A DNA stretch of 64,000 nt, taken from contig NZ_AUXV01000056.1 in the NCBI RefSeq assembly GCF_001625575.1, forward strand, positions 310,001-374,000. Direction: 5' to 3'. The notes below the pieces were generated by a model, which saw only the letters and a program-made list of their open reading frames with translations, was not told where the DNA came from and made no database searches. The DNA is from Pseudoalteromonas luteoviolacea S2607 (GTDB lineage Bacteria > Pseudomonadota > Gammaproteobacteria > Enterobacterales > Alteromonadaceae). A program made the position numbers and the translations under genes. Positions 26,433 through 35,507 of this stretch are shown here, one piece after another (within the stretch, counting starts at the first letter, position 1; each line of letters starts with the position of its first letter).

Positions 26433-26437
26433 TATTC

Positions 26438-26806
26438 TTATATCCAAACATCGTTTTGTGCAGTTAACTTACCACCAGCTTCACCGGTATTGACGACACC
26501 TTTTGGCTCAATGAGCAAAATTTCACATTCTTGTTCTGCTACAGGCTTATGTTGTTCGCCTTTTTTCACAATAAACATGTCTCCGCTCTTAAGTACCTCA
26601 ATTCGATCGTTGAAATGAATATCTAATTGCCCTTTCAAAACGAAAAATAGCTCATCTGTATCATCGTGTTGATGCCAAGTAAACTCACCCTGTACTTTCA
26701 CTAACTTTATTTGGTAATCATTCAATTGCCCAATGACTTTGGGCGACCAATGCTCGTCAAAAAGCGCTAACTTCTCTGCCAAATTGATTACGACGTTATT
26801 ACTCAC
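26438..26806 (-). CDS. Single-domain cupin protein
   Basis: A 122-residue small beta-barrel protein. Cupin motif 1 is visible as WHQHDDTDELFFVLKG, with two His and a Glu as metal ligands, and motif 2 as the stretch around KKGEQHKPVAEQ. No signal peptide. Such proteins are isomerases, epimerases, dioxygenases or small-molecule sensors; no substrate can be assigned. It is divergent from the LysR gene, and about 100 bp separate the two starts. Confidence 0.85.
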   Translation of the reverse strand: MSNNVVINLAEKLALFDEHWSPKVIGQLNDYQIKLVKVQGEFTWHQHDDTDELFFVLKGQLDIHFNDRIEVLKSGDMFIVKKGEQHKPVAEQECEILLIEPKGVVNTGEAGGKLTAQNDVWI

Positions 26807-26853
26807 TTTTAATCCCCTTTTTAGCCTACACGAAGATTAATTTGCAATTAAAC

Positions 26854-26898
26854 ATGAATCAAATGTACATTTTTCAGATAACCATGAATTTGATACAT
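26854..26898. promoter_or_regulatory. Tandem repeats in the cupin/LysR intergenic region
   Basis: ATGAATCAAATGTACAT (26854-26870) and ATGAATTTGATACAT (26884-26898) are similar and start 30 bp apart, about three helical turns. They lie between the divergent starts, where a LysR regulator usually binds. Confidence 0.3.
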
Positions 26899-26901
26899 AC
26901 T

Positions 26902-27825
26902 ATGAATCTAAGACAATTTGACCAAAACCTTTGGTTAGTATTGGACGCGCTATACCAAACCCAAAGTGTGTCTGGCGCTGCAAAAAGTTTAAATTTGAGC
27001 CAATCAGCTATGAGCCATGCATTAAAAAGGCTACGAATTGCGTTTAACGACCCACTTTTTGTCAGAGAAAGCGGTAAGATGCTTCCGACTCAAAAAGCAC
27101 TTGAAATTAAACCGCTTACACAGCAAGGCCTTGCTATTCTCCATCAGGTCGCAAATAGCCTTGATAGCTTTAATCAAAATACGACAAACCGGCAATTTGT
27201 GATTGCTGCAACTGACTTTACAACTAAGCTATTTATTTATCCCCTGCTCAATATGCTATCTGTACTTAACAGCAATATTCGCATTAAGGTCATTGATCTT
27301 AGCTCGGAAGTCCCAATTAAAGCGCTGTCCTCTAATCATATCGACTTGGTCCTGACATTTAGTCACGAACAAGCTTTTGCAAATAATCTTAGTCAGCAAA
27401 AATTGATATCTGGGCAATATCGCGTAGTTGCCCGGAAAAAACACCCGATTGTTTCAAACAAACTCTCTTTAAATGCTTATTTAGATGCAAAACATATACT
27501 CGTCTCCCCTTGGGGGGCAGACAGCGGTAGTTTAGACAACGAACTTAATAAACTCGGAAAGTCACGTCATATAGCGGCCATAGTCCCACAGCTTATGAGT
27601 GCCGTTGAACTGGTGAGCAACAGTGATTTAATCGCTACGGTCCCTACTCTCTCTATCAGGCAACACGACATTGCAAATGTACAGATATTAGAGCCACCTC
27701 TCGCATTGCCTGACTATAAATTGTTCATGGTGTGGCACCCATCATACAACTTAGACCAAGGTCTAATATGGCTACGTTCTGAGCTTGAAACTATTGCAGC
27801 ACAAATACTTGAAGGATATTCATAG
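26902..27825 (+). CDS. LysR-family transcriptional regulator
   Basis: LysR-type regulator, 307 residues from ATG 26902. The helix-turn-helix is at about residues 17-36 (SVSGAAKSLNLSQSAMSHAL) and a periplasmic-binding-protein-like effector domain follows (about 90-300). I choose 26902 because MNLRQFDQNLWLVLDALYQT matches the usual spacing to the helix-turn-helix in this subgroup. Earlier in-frame ATG codons at 26854 and 26884 have no ribosome site and lie in repeated, operator-like DNA. The adjacent divergent cupin and the downstream TonB receptor are its most likely targets. Confidence 0.82.
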   Translation: MNLRQFDQNLWLVLDALYQTQSVSGAAKSLNLSQSAMSHALKRLRIAFNDPLFVRESGKMLPTQKALEIKPLTQQGLAILHQVANSLDSFNQNTTNRQFVIAATDFTTKLFIYPLLNMLSVLNSNIRIKVIDLSSEVPIKALSSNHIDLVLTFSHEQAFANNLSQQKLISGQYRVVARKKHPIVSNKLSLNAYLDAKHILVSPWGADSGSLDNELNKLGKSRHIAAIVPQLMSAVELVSNSDLIATVPTLSIRQHDIANVQILEPPLALPDYKLFMVWHPSYNLDQGLIWLRSELETIAAQILEGYS

Positions 27826-27947
27826 TCATGCAGCCGATGCTCTGTTTACATATTTAGAACAAAATTATTGCACTTGAGTTTTATTTATGACAACGTCTAA
27901 GGCAGGCAAAGCCGTTAAAATAAAAAATAATTATAGAGTAGTAAGTT

Positions 27948-30479
27948 ATGACAGGATCTCTCAAGCTATCGCCAATAGCATTAGCACTATTGGCAAGTAC
28001 CACGATGGCGCAAGCCAATGAGCCAACCGAAGAAAAAATTGAAACAATTTCAGTCCTCGGTTCAAAAGTTTCAAACCGTACTGCCACCGAGTCAACCTCG
28101 CCAATTGATATCTTAGATACTGAACAACTCAACAAAGGTGGTTTCACAGAACTAGGGCAAAGCCTTCAATCTATTGCCCCGTCTTTTAATTTTAGTAGAA
28201 CTCAAGTATCGGATGGCTCGGATTTGTTCCGTCCAGCAACTTTGAGGGGCTTACAACCAGACCAAACATTAGTACTTATCAACGGAAAAAGAAGACACAC
28301 TCAAGCCATCTTCGGGTTGTCGGGAACTGTGGGCGCGGGCGCTGCGGGAACTGATATGAATTCCATTCCTATGATGGCACTAAAGAATGTCGAGATTTTG
28401 CGTGATGGTGCTGCGGCAAGATATGGTTCTGATGCCATTGCAGGCGTTATTAACTTATCTTTGAATGACTCAACAGGCGTAACGACTGGCTTTTTCCAAG
28501 GCAGCTCTACTGGTGAAGGTGATGGAGACACTTATGCATTTGGGTTAAACCGAGGCTTTGATATTGGCAATGAAGGCGGCTTTATTAACGTATCTTTAGA
28601 GTACAGAGATGCCGACGGTACGAACAGAGCAGAAAGAGATACTGGCGGCTCTTCTACAGTTGCTAAAGGCGATCTATCTGACACTGTTCGCTGGCGTCAA
28701 GGAAATTCAGACAGTGAATTTATGTCTATTTTCTACAACGCAGCACTGCCAGTGGGAGATAAAGAGCTCTATTCATTTGCAGGTTACTCAAACAGAACGG
28801 CACTAGGTAATGGCTTTTATCGTGACTTTGATCGCGCAGAACGCAATGTCCCACAGGTTTATCCTGACGGGTTTTTACCTCGCATTGACAACGAAGCGGA
28901 AGATATCTCCTTTGCAGTGGGCCTAAAAGGAGACATCAATCCAGATTGGAACTTTGACTTGTCCACTGTGTATGGCGAAAACCAATATGACTATTCTTCG
29001 TCAAATACCATCAATGCGTCTTATGCCGCTGAATACTTAGCAAATAACCCCAATGCCAGTAGTCAAGATATCGCCGATAATGCGGGACCGAGAGGTGGAT
29101 ACTCTGGAGGATTCCGTTTTGATCAATGGACAACAAATCTAGATATCAATGGCGTGATAGACAGAGACAATGCAGAGCCTGTCTACCTATCTATCGGAGC
29201 TGAATATCGCAAAGAAAACTACCAAATCGTGCCTGGTGAAGTTGCTTCATACGCTTGCGGCGCCTCTAACGCTGAGCGTTCTTTTGCCTCTGTAATAAAC
29301 CCAGACGTTTTTGCTGACTGTGGCTTTCAAGCATATCAGGGGTTAAGACCTGATGCAGCAAACAGTGCTGATCGCTCTAGCCATGCTATTTACGTTGAAG
29401 CTGAAACACTACTCAATGAAAATTGGTTAGTCAGTGCAGCATTAAGGTATGAAGATGTGTCTGATTCAGGCGACGACACTATTTGGAAATTGGCAAGTCG
29501 TTACGAAGTAACTGAAGACTTAGCTGTTCGTGCGGCAGCCTCAACCGGCTTTCGAGCGCCATCATTACAACAGTCTGGATATACAGCATTTACGACGACT
29601 TTAGGGGGCGATGGTTCTTTAGCAACATCATATACTGCTACGGCTGGATCACCCTTCCCTTCTGCACTTGGAATAGACGGGTTAAAACTTGAGTCATCAG
29701 ACAACTACAACTTGGGTTTAGCCTGGGATGTAAGCGGCAACTTATCGCTAACTTTAGATTTCTATCAAATCAAGATTTACGACAGGATTAACTTAGGTAG
29801 CTTCATCGGCGCTGACAGCGCGGAACTCACAAACTTTGCCGACGCAAATACCGCACTAAAAGCAACAGGCGCTGTTCAAGGAAACTTCTTCTCAAACTCC
29901 TTAGATTCAACCACCAAAGGGGTTGATTTAATTGCGTCATACAATACGGATTTCGGTAATGGCGAGCTTGAAATTACCTTTGCAGCCAATAAAAATGAAA
30001 CGACCATCGACAGAGTTAACTCTCCCGAAGGTATTCCTGATACCATTGCTCTTGATGAACAACGTCGCTCATTTTTGACTCACGGTCAACCGCAAGAGCG
30101 TGCCACATTGACGTTTGATTACCAAACAGAACAATGGTCATCTTTGCTAAGGTTCAATTACTTCGGTGAGACAGAAGTAAGCTACTTTGCTGGCAGACAC
30201 ATTGTGCTACCGGACTTTTTATCACCGACTAATAGCTGGCAACAAACAAGTGTCGTTGAGTCAGCGGTCTTAGTCGATGTGAACTTCGGATATGAATTGA
30301 CTGAAAACCTCAACCTGTCTGTCGGGGTTGATAACATCTTTGATGAGACACCTGATGAACTTGGAGAAGATGAGGTCTTAAACTTCATTACCAATGGTGC
30401 AATGCGCTATCCACTTAGAGCTCTACCATATGGCTTTGATGGAATGACGTATTACGCGAAAGTCAGCTTTAGCTTTTAA
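27948..30479 (+). CDS. TonB-dependent outer-membrane receptor
   Basis: An 843-residue receptor. Signal peptide MTGSLKLSPIALALLASTTMAQA is followed by a probable TonB box ETISVLGS. The plug domain spans about 40-165, with RPATLRGLQPDQTLVLINGK and EILRDGAAARYGSDAIAGVINL. The 22-strand barrel ends in AKVSFSF with a terminal Phe. Family members import siderophores, B12, sugars or peptides; the ligand here is unknown. The gene lies 122 bp after the LysR gene and a hairpin follows it. Confidence 0.93.
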   Translation: MTGSLKLSPIALALLASTTMAQANEPTEEKIETISVLGSKVSNRTATESTSPIDILDTEQLNKGGFTELGQSLQSIAPSFNFSRTQVSDGSDLFRPATLRGLQPDQTLVLINGKRRHTQAIFGLSGTVGAGAAGTDMNSIPMMALKNVEILRDGAAARYGSDAIAGVINLSLNDSTGVTTGFFQGSSTGEGDGDTYAFGLNRGFDIGNEGGFINVSLEYRDADGTNRAERDTGGSSTVAKGDLSDTVRWRQGNSDSEFMSIFYNAALPVGDKELYSFAGYSNRTALGNGFYRDFDRAERNVPQVYPDGFLPRIDNEAEDISFAVGLKGDINPDWNFDLSTVYGENQYDYSSSNTINASYAAEYLANNPNASSQDIADNAGPRGGYSGGFRFDQWTTNLDINGVIDRDNAEPVYLSIGAEYRKENYQIVPGEVASYACGASNAERSFASVINPDVFADCGFQAYQGLRPDAANSADRSSHAIYVEAETLLNENWLVSAALRYEDVSDSGDDTIWKLASRYEVTEDLAVRAAASTGFRAPSLQQSGYTAFTTTLGGDGSLATSYTATAGSPFPSALGIDGLKLESSDNYNLGLAWDVSGNLSLTLDFYQIKIYDRINLGSFIGADSAELTNFADANTALKATGAVQGNFFSNSLDSTTKGVDLIASYNTDFGNGELEITFAANKNETTIDRVNSPEGIPDTIALDEQRRSFLTHGQPQERATLTFDYQTEQWSSLLRFNYFGETEVSYFAGRHIVLPDFLSPTNSWQQTSVVESAVLVDVNFGYELTENLNLSVGVDNIFDETPDELGEDEVLNFITNGAMRYPLRALPYGFDGMTYYAKVSFSF

Positions 30480-30493
30480 ATAAAAATTGTTCT

Positions 30494-30528
30494 TGGTGCA
30501 TTGAGCGCTTTTTCAGTGCACCATTTTA
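30494..30528 (+). terminator. Terminator of the TonB receptor gene
   Basis: TGGTGCA (30494-30500) pairs with TGCACCA (30517-30523), followed by TTTTAC, 15 bases after the stop. Confidence 0.6.
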
Positions 30529-31118
30529 CACTTCCCCCTTACCACCTCAACACCGTTCCTGCGATAATTTAAAAACGTACAAAATCACTTCGCCTTTAGT
30601 TTGGTCAATGGCGCAAAATAACACCAAATACACTACAAAAACCGGTGTAAACTCCTCTAAATTCACCTTTTAAAGTGACATATAAACTGCGCAGTATTTG
30701 GCATTGAAATTAGTATAAATTGATGAGGATTTATGAGCCACATTTATGCACTCTACTTTTATTATGCTCGACATACCTGCCTCAGGCACCTCTTTATCTG
30801 CAATTTTTGACATATTGGACACTGTCGAAACCATGAAAGCTGCACCAAGCATTTGATAGAACATATTCTAAATGCAAAGAGAGGTATAATATAGCTTCGA
30901 GCTTTCCCTAGTCTTTTGGTCTCTATGTCATCGATTTTTTATTGAGAATGGCAACAATTGAGCCTCTGTGTAAAATAAGCGTTTAGTGATAGAGAAGCTA
31001 TCAGCTCATTGCTCATATGCAGAACTGCCAATATAACGAATCGTTTGGGTTACTAATTTAAGAAATGAGTATGTCAGCAACGACATCAAAAGCGTATCGA
31101 ACCCCTGAGAATATAAAG

Positions 31119-31138
31119 GTCGAGCAAAAAAGCTCGAC
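31119..31138 (-). terminator. Hairpin downstream of the small peptide gene
   Basis: GTCGAGC and GCTCGAC form a perfect seven-base stem with a six-base loop, about 75 bp past the minus-strand peptide stop. The following minus-strand tail CTTTATATTC is T-rich. Confidence 0.5.
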
Positions 31139-31213
31139 GCTTCAATAGATATGCGAGTTATCATTTAATGCTCAATTAAAGAGCCTAAGACAAACCCCTT
31201 TATTGAGAGGAGC

Positions 31214-31348
31214 TTAACCTGCGGGGGGCTCATCCCCCCTTGCAGTTGTAATATCAATGCTACCAACAGTGGTCACACCGTTACCACCAACAACTTGCTT
31301 TAGGTCCTGCATAGACAGTTTTTTTAAGTTCTTTTTTTTCAGCTTCAT
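31214..31348 (-). CDS. Small peptide with double-glycine leader, putative RiPP precursor
   Basis: A 44-codon gene. The leader is basic and then amphipathic (MKLKKK, then KKLSMQDLKQVVGG), ending in Gly-Gly at residues 21-22. This is the pattern of ribosomal peptides whose leader is cut by a C39-type peptidase. The core of 22 residues is rich in Gly, Thr, Asp and Ser and ends DEPPAG; it has no Cys. AAGGTG lies about ten bases before ATG 31348, and a minus-strand -10 TATACT lies at 31403-31408. A hairpin follows the stop. No modifying enzyme or peptidase-exporter is beside it; the YcaO gene is 8.3 kb away. Whether it is a substrate of that enzyme is unknown. Confidence 0.65.
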   Translation of the reverse strand: MKLKKKNLKKLSMQDLKQVVGGNGVTTVGSIDITTARGDEPPAG

Positions 31349-31518
31349 AACACTTTAACACCTTAAAAATGACGAGAATCGTAATTCCCATATAAGGTCC
31401 TTAGTATACTGCTAGGCTCTGAAAAAACGACAGGAATAGTGTTACTTTTTGTACCGAATAGTTTATTGCGCAATTTACGAGCCTATTTGTTGGAGTGGAT
31501 ATTTGACTGTTACTAGTT

Positions 31519-32385
31519 TTAATCAAAATTAAGCTTATTTATTTCGAGTTTTTGCGACAACACTTCGAAAAAATCCTTTTTTATATTCATAAGAGGTATG
31601 TAAGCTTGCAACAATAATCTAATCTCACTGGCGTTCTCCCCTCCTTCAAAATCTTCTATTTTGATATCTTTCATCAACTCCTCTACCACTGATTTACTTT
31701 GTTCTTTATCAATATTAGCTGAGCTAAGGAGTTCAATACTCTCTTTCATTTGTATACTATCTAATTCAGCTTTTATGTATTTTTGAGAGCTAATCGCTTC
31801 AGCAAGTAATTTTTTGAAAGAATCGAAATCTGATTCAATTATTTTGAAATAGTAATTAGAAGAAAACCGAATTTTATTGAAGTAGTCTTGAAACTCATGA
31901 GCACTTTCAGTAAACGAGTCACTTATCGTTTTCAATTCATTATATTTTTTAATTACAACTTCCTGATAATATTTTTCGCATTCGTCTGCCAGTTGCGAGC
32001 TTTTCTTCAGCTCTTGCTCAGTTCGTTCAGCTGAATTTTTCGACAACATGTTTTCAAATTTATTGCGTTCATCTACTTTTTGTCTATAAATTTTAATTCT
32101 AATCGCAATATCCAAAAACTTAACAAATAAGTCTCTCCAATTTGCGTTTAGCTCTGGTAGTACTTTACAAACCATATGATACCTTTGAGGAAAAGCCTCA
32201 CGTATTTGCGCTTTGCTATATTCATTAAATGCAAAGATTAATGCTGCCAGAGCAGAGAAACCACCAATCCAGCTTCCTAGCGCGCCCAGTCTCTCCAGAG
32301 TGCTCATACTGATAGAAAACCAAGCTAGGTAAACGCCATAGAAAGTAAAAATAGAAAGAATAAGAATCGATGTAAACTTCTTCAT
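31519..32385 (-). CDS. Orphan membrane-anchored coiled-coil protein
   Basis: No family recognised with certainty. It has 288 residues with two N-terminal hydrophobic segments, about 5-26 and 33-54 (GSWIGGFSALAALIFAFNEY), then a long Lys/Glu-rich cytoplasmic helical part with probable coiled coil near 100-240. The pattern of two N-terminal membrane helices and a helical tail is shared by some phage-exclusion and stress proteins, but there is no diagnostic motif. Its composition is more AT-rich and Lys-rich than nearby housekeeping genes, suggesting accessory DNA. It is upstream of the small peptide gene on the same strand, with a 170-bp gap. Confidence 0.7.
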   Translation of the reverse strand: MKKFTSILILSIFTFYGVYLAWFSISMSTLERLGALGSWIGGFSALAALIFAFNEYSKAQIREAFPQRYHMVCKVLPELNANWRDLFVKFLDIAIRIKIYRQKVDERNKFENMLSKNSAERTEQELKKSSQLADECEKYYQEVVIKKYNELKTISDSFTESAHEFQDYFNKIRFSSNYYFKIIESDFDSFKKLLAEAISSQKYIKAELDSIQMKESIELLSSANIDKEQSKSVVEELMKDIKIEDFEGGENASEIRLLLQAYIPLMNIKKDFFEVLSQKLEINKLNFD

Positions 32386-32822
32386 TTGCAGGTTGTCCTC
32401 GAACTATCCGCCCCACAAGCCATCTTATTGCCAATAATTCAGCCCTATAGATCGTGCAGAACCAGCTTGAATACCCTAGTGAGGAGTGAGTTTTTATTTA
32501 ATTTTTATTACTTACCAACTCCCTTTGTTATTGTTCTACATAGGGAAACACCAACCCTATCACTTTTATCAAACGTGGCCAATCCTCATTGTCTGGGCGG
32601 AAGGCCCACATAGCATTATACCCTGCATCAAACTCCATTAAGCAGACCTATCGATAGATTGCTCACTTGCCGATAAAAACGAGCTACATTCTTCAACGAA
32701 AATTACGCAAACTCTAAATTCACAACACTTAGTTGATTATGAATCGAAGCTAATTTTCAAATGTGTTACTATGCGTGCGTTAAAAACCAATCATTACAGC
32801 ACAATAGATAGCTCACGACTTT
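32386..32822. other. 437-bp intergenic region before sbcB
   Basis: A 75-codon plus-strand frame here has no ribosome site, no family pattern and unusual composition, so it is not called. The last 60 bp probably carry the sbcB promoter. No other structure seen. Confidence 0.5.
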
Positions 32823-34292
32823 ATGAAAGAAAACAATAAATTACATACAAAAGAAAATGTTGAAAATATACCAACTATCTATTGGCATGACTATGAGACT
32901 TGGGGGGCAAGCCCTCAAAAAGACAGGCCAAGCCAGTTTGCTGGAATTAGGACCGATTATGACTTAAATATCATTGGTGAACCTCTTATTGAATATTGCC
33001 AGCCTGCACCAGATTATTTACCGCACCCTGAAGCATGTTTAATCACAGGTATAACACCGCAGCATGCGCTTAAACACGGTTTACCAGAAAGCGAATTCAT
33101 GGCTAAAATCCATGCTGAGTTTATTAAGCCAAATACATGTGTTGCTGGCTACAATAGCATTCGATTTGATGATGAAGTTACCCGTTACAGTTTATATCGC
33201 AATTTCTATGACCCGTATGAGCGCGAATGGCAAAATGGCAATAGCCGCTGGGATATTATTGACCTTGTGCGTGCCTGTTATGCACTGCGCCCAGAAGGGA
33301 TTGAGTGGCCTTTAAAAGAAGACGGTTCACCAAGCTTTAGACTTGAAGAGCTCACGGTAGCGAATGGTATAGAACACAGTGCAGCGCACGATGCTCTGAG
33401 CGATGTTACAGCAACTATTGCGCTTGCTAAATTAATTAAAGAAAAACAACCAAAGCTATTTCAGTTTTTCTTTAACTTACGTACCAAAAAGGCATTAACT
33501 GAGCTGGTCGATGTATTTAATATGCAACCTTTAGTGCACACTTCGTCACGAATTCCTGCCACACAGGGTTGTACGACCTGGATTGCACCGATGAGTTTTC
33601 ATCCCGTCAATAAAAATGCTGTCGTTTGCTTTAACCTGACACATAACCCAAGTGTATTGATGGACTTGTCTGTAGAGGAGCTAAGAGCGCGCTTATACAC
33701 AAAACACTCTGACCTTGAAGAAGGCGAGCTGCCGGTTGGTTTGAAACTCATTCACATTAATAAGTGCCCGATTCTAGCACCAGCAAAAACACTTTTACCT
33801 GAGAATGCAGCTCGTTTGGGAATAGACCGAGAACAATGCTTAGAGCATCTCAAGTTCTTAAAATCTCACCCTGAATTACGCGATAAGGTATCTCAAGTAT
33901 TTGCAGATCAGGGAGACTTTAGTGACACAACTAACCCAGACTACCAACTATATAACGGCTTTATTAGTAAGGCTGACAAAGCTAAGCTTGCGATTGTACG
34001 AAATTCTTCACCGGTTGAGTTAAGTAGCTTATCTTTAGATTTTGAAGACCCTAAGTTTCATACTTTATTATTTAGATACAGAGCAAGAAACTGGCCTGAA
34101 AGTTTATCTCAATCCGAGCTAGAAACTTGGCGCAAGTATTGTCAGGGTAAACTCATGCACGGTGAAGACAATCCGTCTATCAATGCTCAAGATTTTATGC
34201 TCACTCTTGAAAATCTCGTTTACGAGCATGAAGGAAACGAAAAGAAAGTCTCGATTCTAAAAGCGCTTTACCATTACGCTCAAAGCCTATAA
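32823..34292 (+). CDS. sbcB: Exodeoxyribonuclease I
   Basis: A 3'-5' single-strand DNA exonuclease acting in recombination and mismatch repair. It has 489 residues (E. coli 475). The DEDD exonuclease motif I is TIYWHDYETWGASP near residue 20. Motif II lies around YNSIRFDDEVTRYSLYRNFYDPY, and the later HDALSDVTATIALAKLI holds the motif III Asp. The middle SH3-like and C-terminal helical parts that bind single-strand-binding protein are present in length. It is a single gene, ended by a perfect hairpin. Confidence 0.96.
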   Translation: MKENNKLHTKENVENIPTIYWHDYETWGASPQKDRPSQFAGIRTDYDLNIIGEPLIEYCQPAPDYLPHPEACLITGITPQHALKHGLPESEFMAKIHAEFIKPNTCVAGYNSIRFDDEVTRYSLYRNFYDPYEREWQNGNSRWDIIDLVRACYALRPEGIEWPLKEDGSPSFRLEELTVANGIEHSAAHDALSDVTATIALAKLIKEKQPKLFQFFFNLRTKKALTELVDVFNMQPLVHTSSRIPATQGCTTWIAPMSFHPVNKNAVVCFNLTHNPSVLMDLSVEELRARLYTKHSDLEEGELPVGLKLIHINKCPILAPAKTLLPENAARLGIDREQCLEHLKFLKSHPELRDKVSQVFADQGDFSDTTNPDYQLYNGFISKADKAKLAIVRNSSPVELSSLSLDFEDPKFHTLLFRYRARNWPESLSQSELETWRKYCQGKLMHGEDNPSINAQDFMLTLENLVYEHEGNEKKVSILKALYHYAQSL

Positions 34293-34298
34293 ATGATA

Positions 34299-34324
34299 AA
34301 GGGAGCTCGTAAGCTCCCTTATTA
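34299..34324. terminator. Bidirectional terminator between sbcB and metC
   Basis: AAGGGAGCT (34299-34307) and AGCTCCCTT (34312-34320) form a nine-base stem with a four-base loop between the two convergent stops. Confidence 0.75.
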
Positions 34325-34334
34325 ATGTGTTGAT

Positions 34335-35504
34335 TTAAAGATGTGACTCGTACACCTTTAATGCTTGTTCTAAGTCTGCAATAAGGTCTTCAACATCTTC
34401 AAGACCAATATGCAAACGAATTATCGGTCCGTGTTCCCAACCTGTGGTTGTACGTAACGCAGCCATTGTGCGATTTGCTGTCACTAAGCTCTCATATCCA
34501 CCCCAAGAAAAGCCCATTTTAAAATGGTGAAGGCTATCTAAGAAGCGGTTGATCGCTTTTTGGTTTCCGGACTTCATAACAAAAGAGAACAGACCATTGC
34601 TGCCGTCAAAATCTCGCTTAAAAAACTCATGCCCAGGGTTCGTAGGTAGCGCAGGATGACGAACGTGGTCAACAAGTGGGTGCTCAGTTAGCCAGTTAGC
34701 CACCTTAAGCGCACTTTTCTCATGTTGTTGCAGACGAACCGGCATGGTACGCAATCCCCTTAATGCCAAATATGCATCATCTGCCGATGTACATTGACCA
34801 AGAAGATACGAGTTTTCTCGTAAAGTTGGCCAGTGCTCCTCACTTGCAACGGCAACACCCATCATGACATCTGAGTGGCCAACAATGTATTTTGTAGCGG
34901 CTTGGATACTGATGTCTACTCCATGCTCAAGCGGTCTGTAGTGCCAACCATTACCATAAGTATTATCTAGCATTGTGATGAGACCATTTGCTTTCGCTTC
35001 TTTAACCAAAGCCGGTACGTCTTGCACTTCCATGGTAATTGAGCCAGGAGACTCTAAAAATAACACTTTGGTGTTCTCTTGAATAAGGTCTTTTATACCT
35101 ACACCAATCATTGGGTCATAATATGTCGTTGAAATTCCAAGTCCTGCTAAGATTTTGTCACATAGATCACGAGTTGGCTCATAAGCCGTATCAACCATCA
35201 ATAGGTGATCGCCTGTCTTTAAAAATGACAGTAAGCTTTGGCTTATTGCTGCTGCACCACTTGGGTATAATGCGCACCCAGCACCATTTTCGAGTTCGGT
35301 GATGGCATCTTGCAGCGCGTAGTGTGTATTGGTGCCCCTGCGGCCATAAAATAACGTACGATTACCTCGTTCTTTGATGGCTTCGTGCATATCCGCTACG
35401 GAGTCAAACACAACTGTAGACGCGCGTTGAACGACTGGATTAACTACACCTTGCGTATATTGCGATTTGCGCCCTGCGCTCGCTAACTTAGTATTCTTTT
35501 TCAT
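34335..35504 (-). CDS. metC: Cystathionine beta-lyase
   Basis: A PLP enzyme that cleaves cystathionine to homocysteine, pyruvate and ammonia in methionine synthesis. It has 389 residues, of the Cys/Met metabolism family. The PLP Lys is K205 in QAATKYIVGHSD. Phosphate-binding YPSGAAAISQSLL and the family motif NTYGNGWHYRPLEHG are present. The Trp-containing HFKMGFSWGGYESL near the C-terminus favours MetC over gamma-synthase relatives. It starts three bases after the nudC stop, so the two genes are cotranscribed. No MetJ box was found before this pair. Confidence 0.93.
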   Translation of the reverse strand: MKKNTKLASAGRKSQYTQGVVNPVVQRASTVVFDSVADMHEAIKERGNRTLFYGRRGTNTHYALQDAITELENGAGCALYPSGAAAISQSLLSFLKTGDHLLMVDTAYEPTRDLCDKILAGLGISTTYYDPMIGVGIKDLIQENTKVLFLESPGSITMEVQDVPALVKEAKANGLITMLDNTYGNGWHYRPLEHGVDISIQAATKYIVGHSDVMMGVAVASEEHWPTLRENSYLLGQCTSADDAYLALRGLRTMPVRLQQHEKSALKVANWLTEHPLVDHVRHPALPTNPGHEFFKRDFDGSNGLFSFVMKSGNQKAINRFLDSLHHFKMGFSWGGYESLVTANRTMAALRTTTGWEHGPIIRLHIGLEDVEDLIADLEQALKVYESHL

Positions 35505-35507
35505 TGT

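Larger units (their letters stand above)
30480..31213. other. 734-bp AT-rich intergenic stretch after the TonB receptor
   Basis: Holds the receptor terminator and a hairpin at 31119-31138. A 64-codon minus-strand frame at 30670-30864 lacks a ribosome site and any family pattern, so I do not call it a gene. No repeat family or mobile-element end was recognised. Confidence 0.55.

Noticed and set aside
30670..30864. 64-codon minus-strand frame as a gene or second RiPP precursor
   Set aside because: No ribosome site, no leader-like pattern, and composition like non-coding DNA.
32386..32613. 75-codon plus-strand frame
   Set aside because: Lies in an intergenic promoter region, lacks a ribosome site and shows no protein family pattern.
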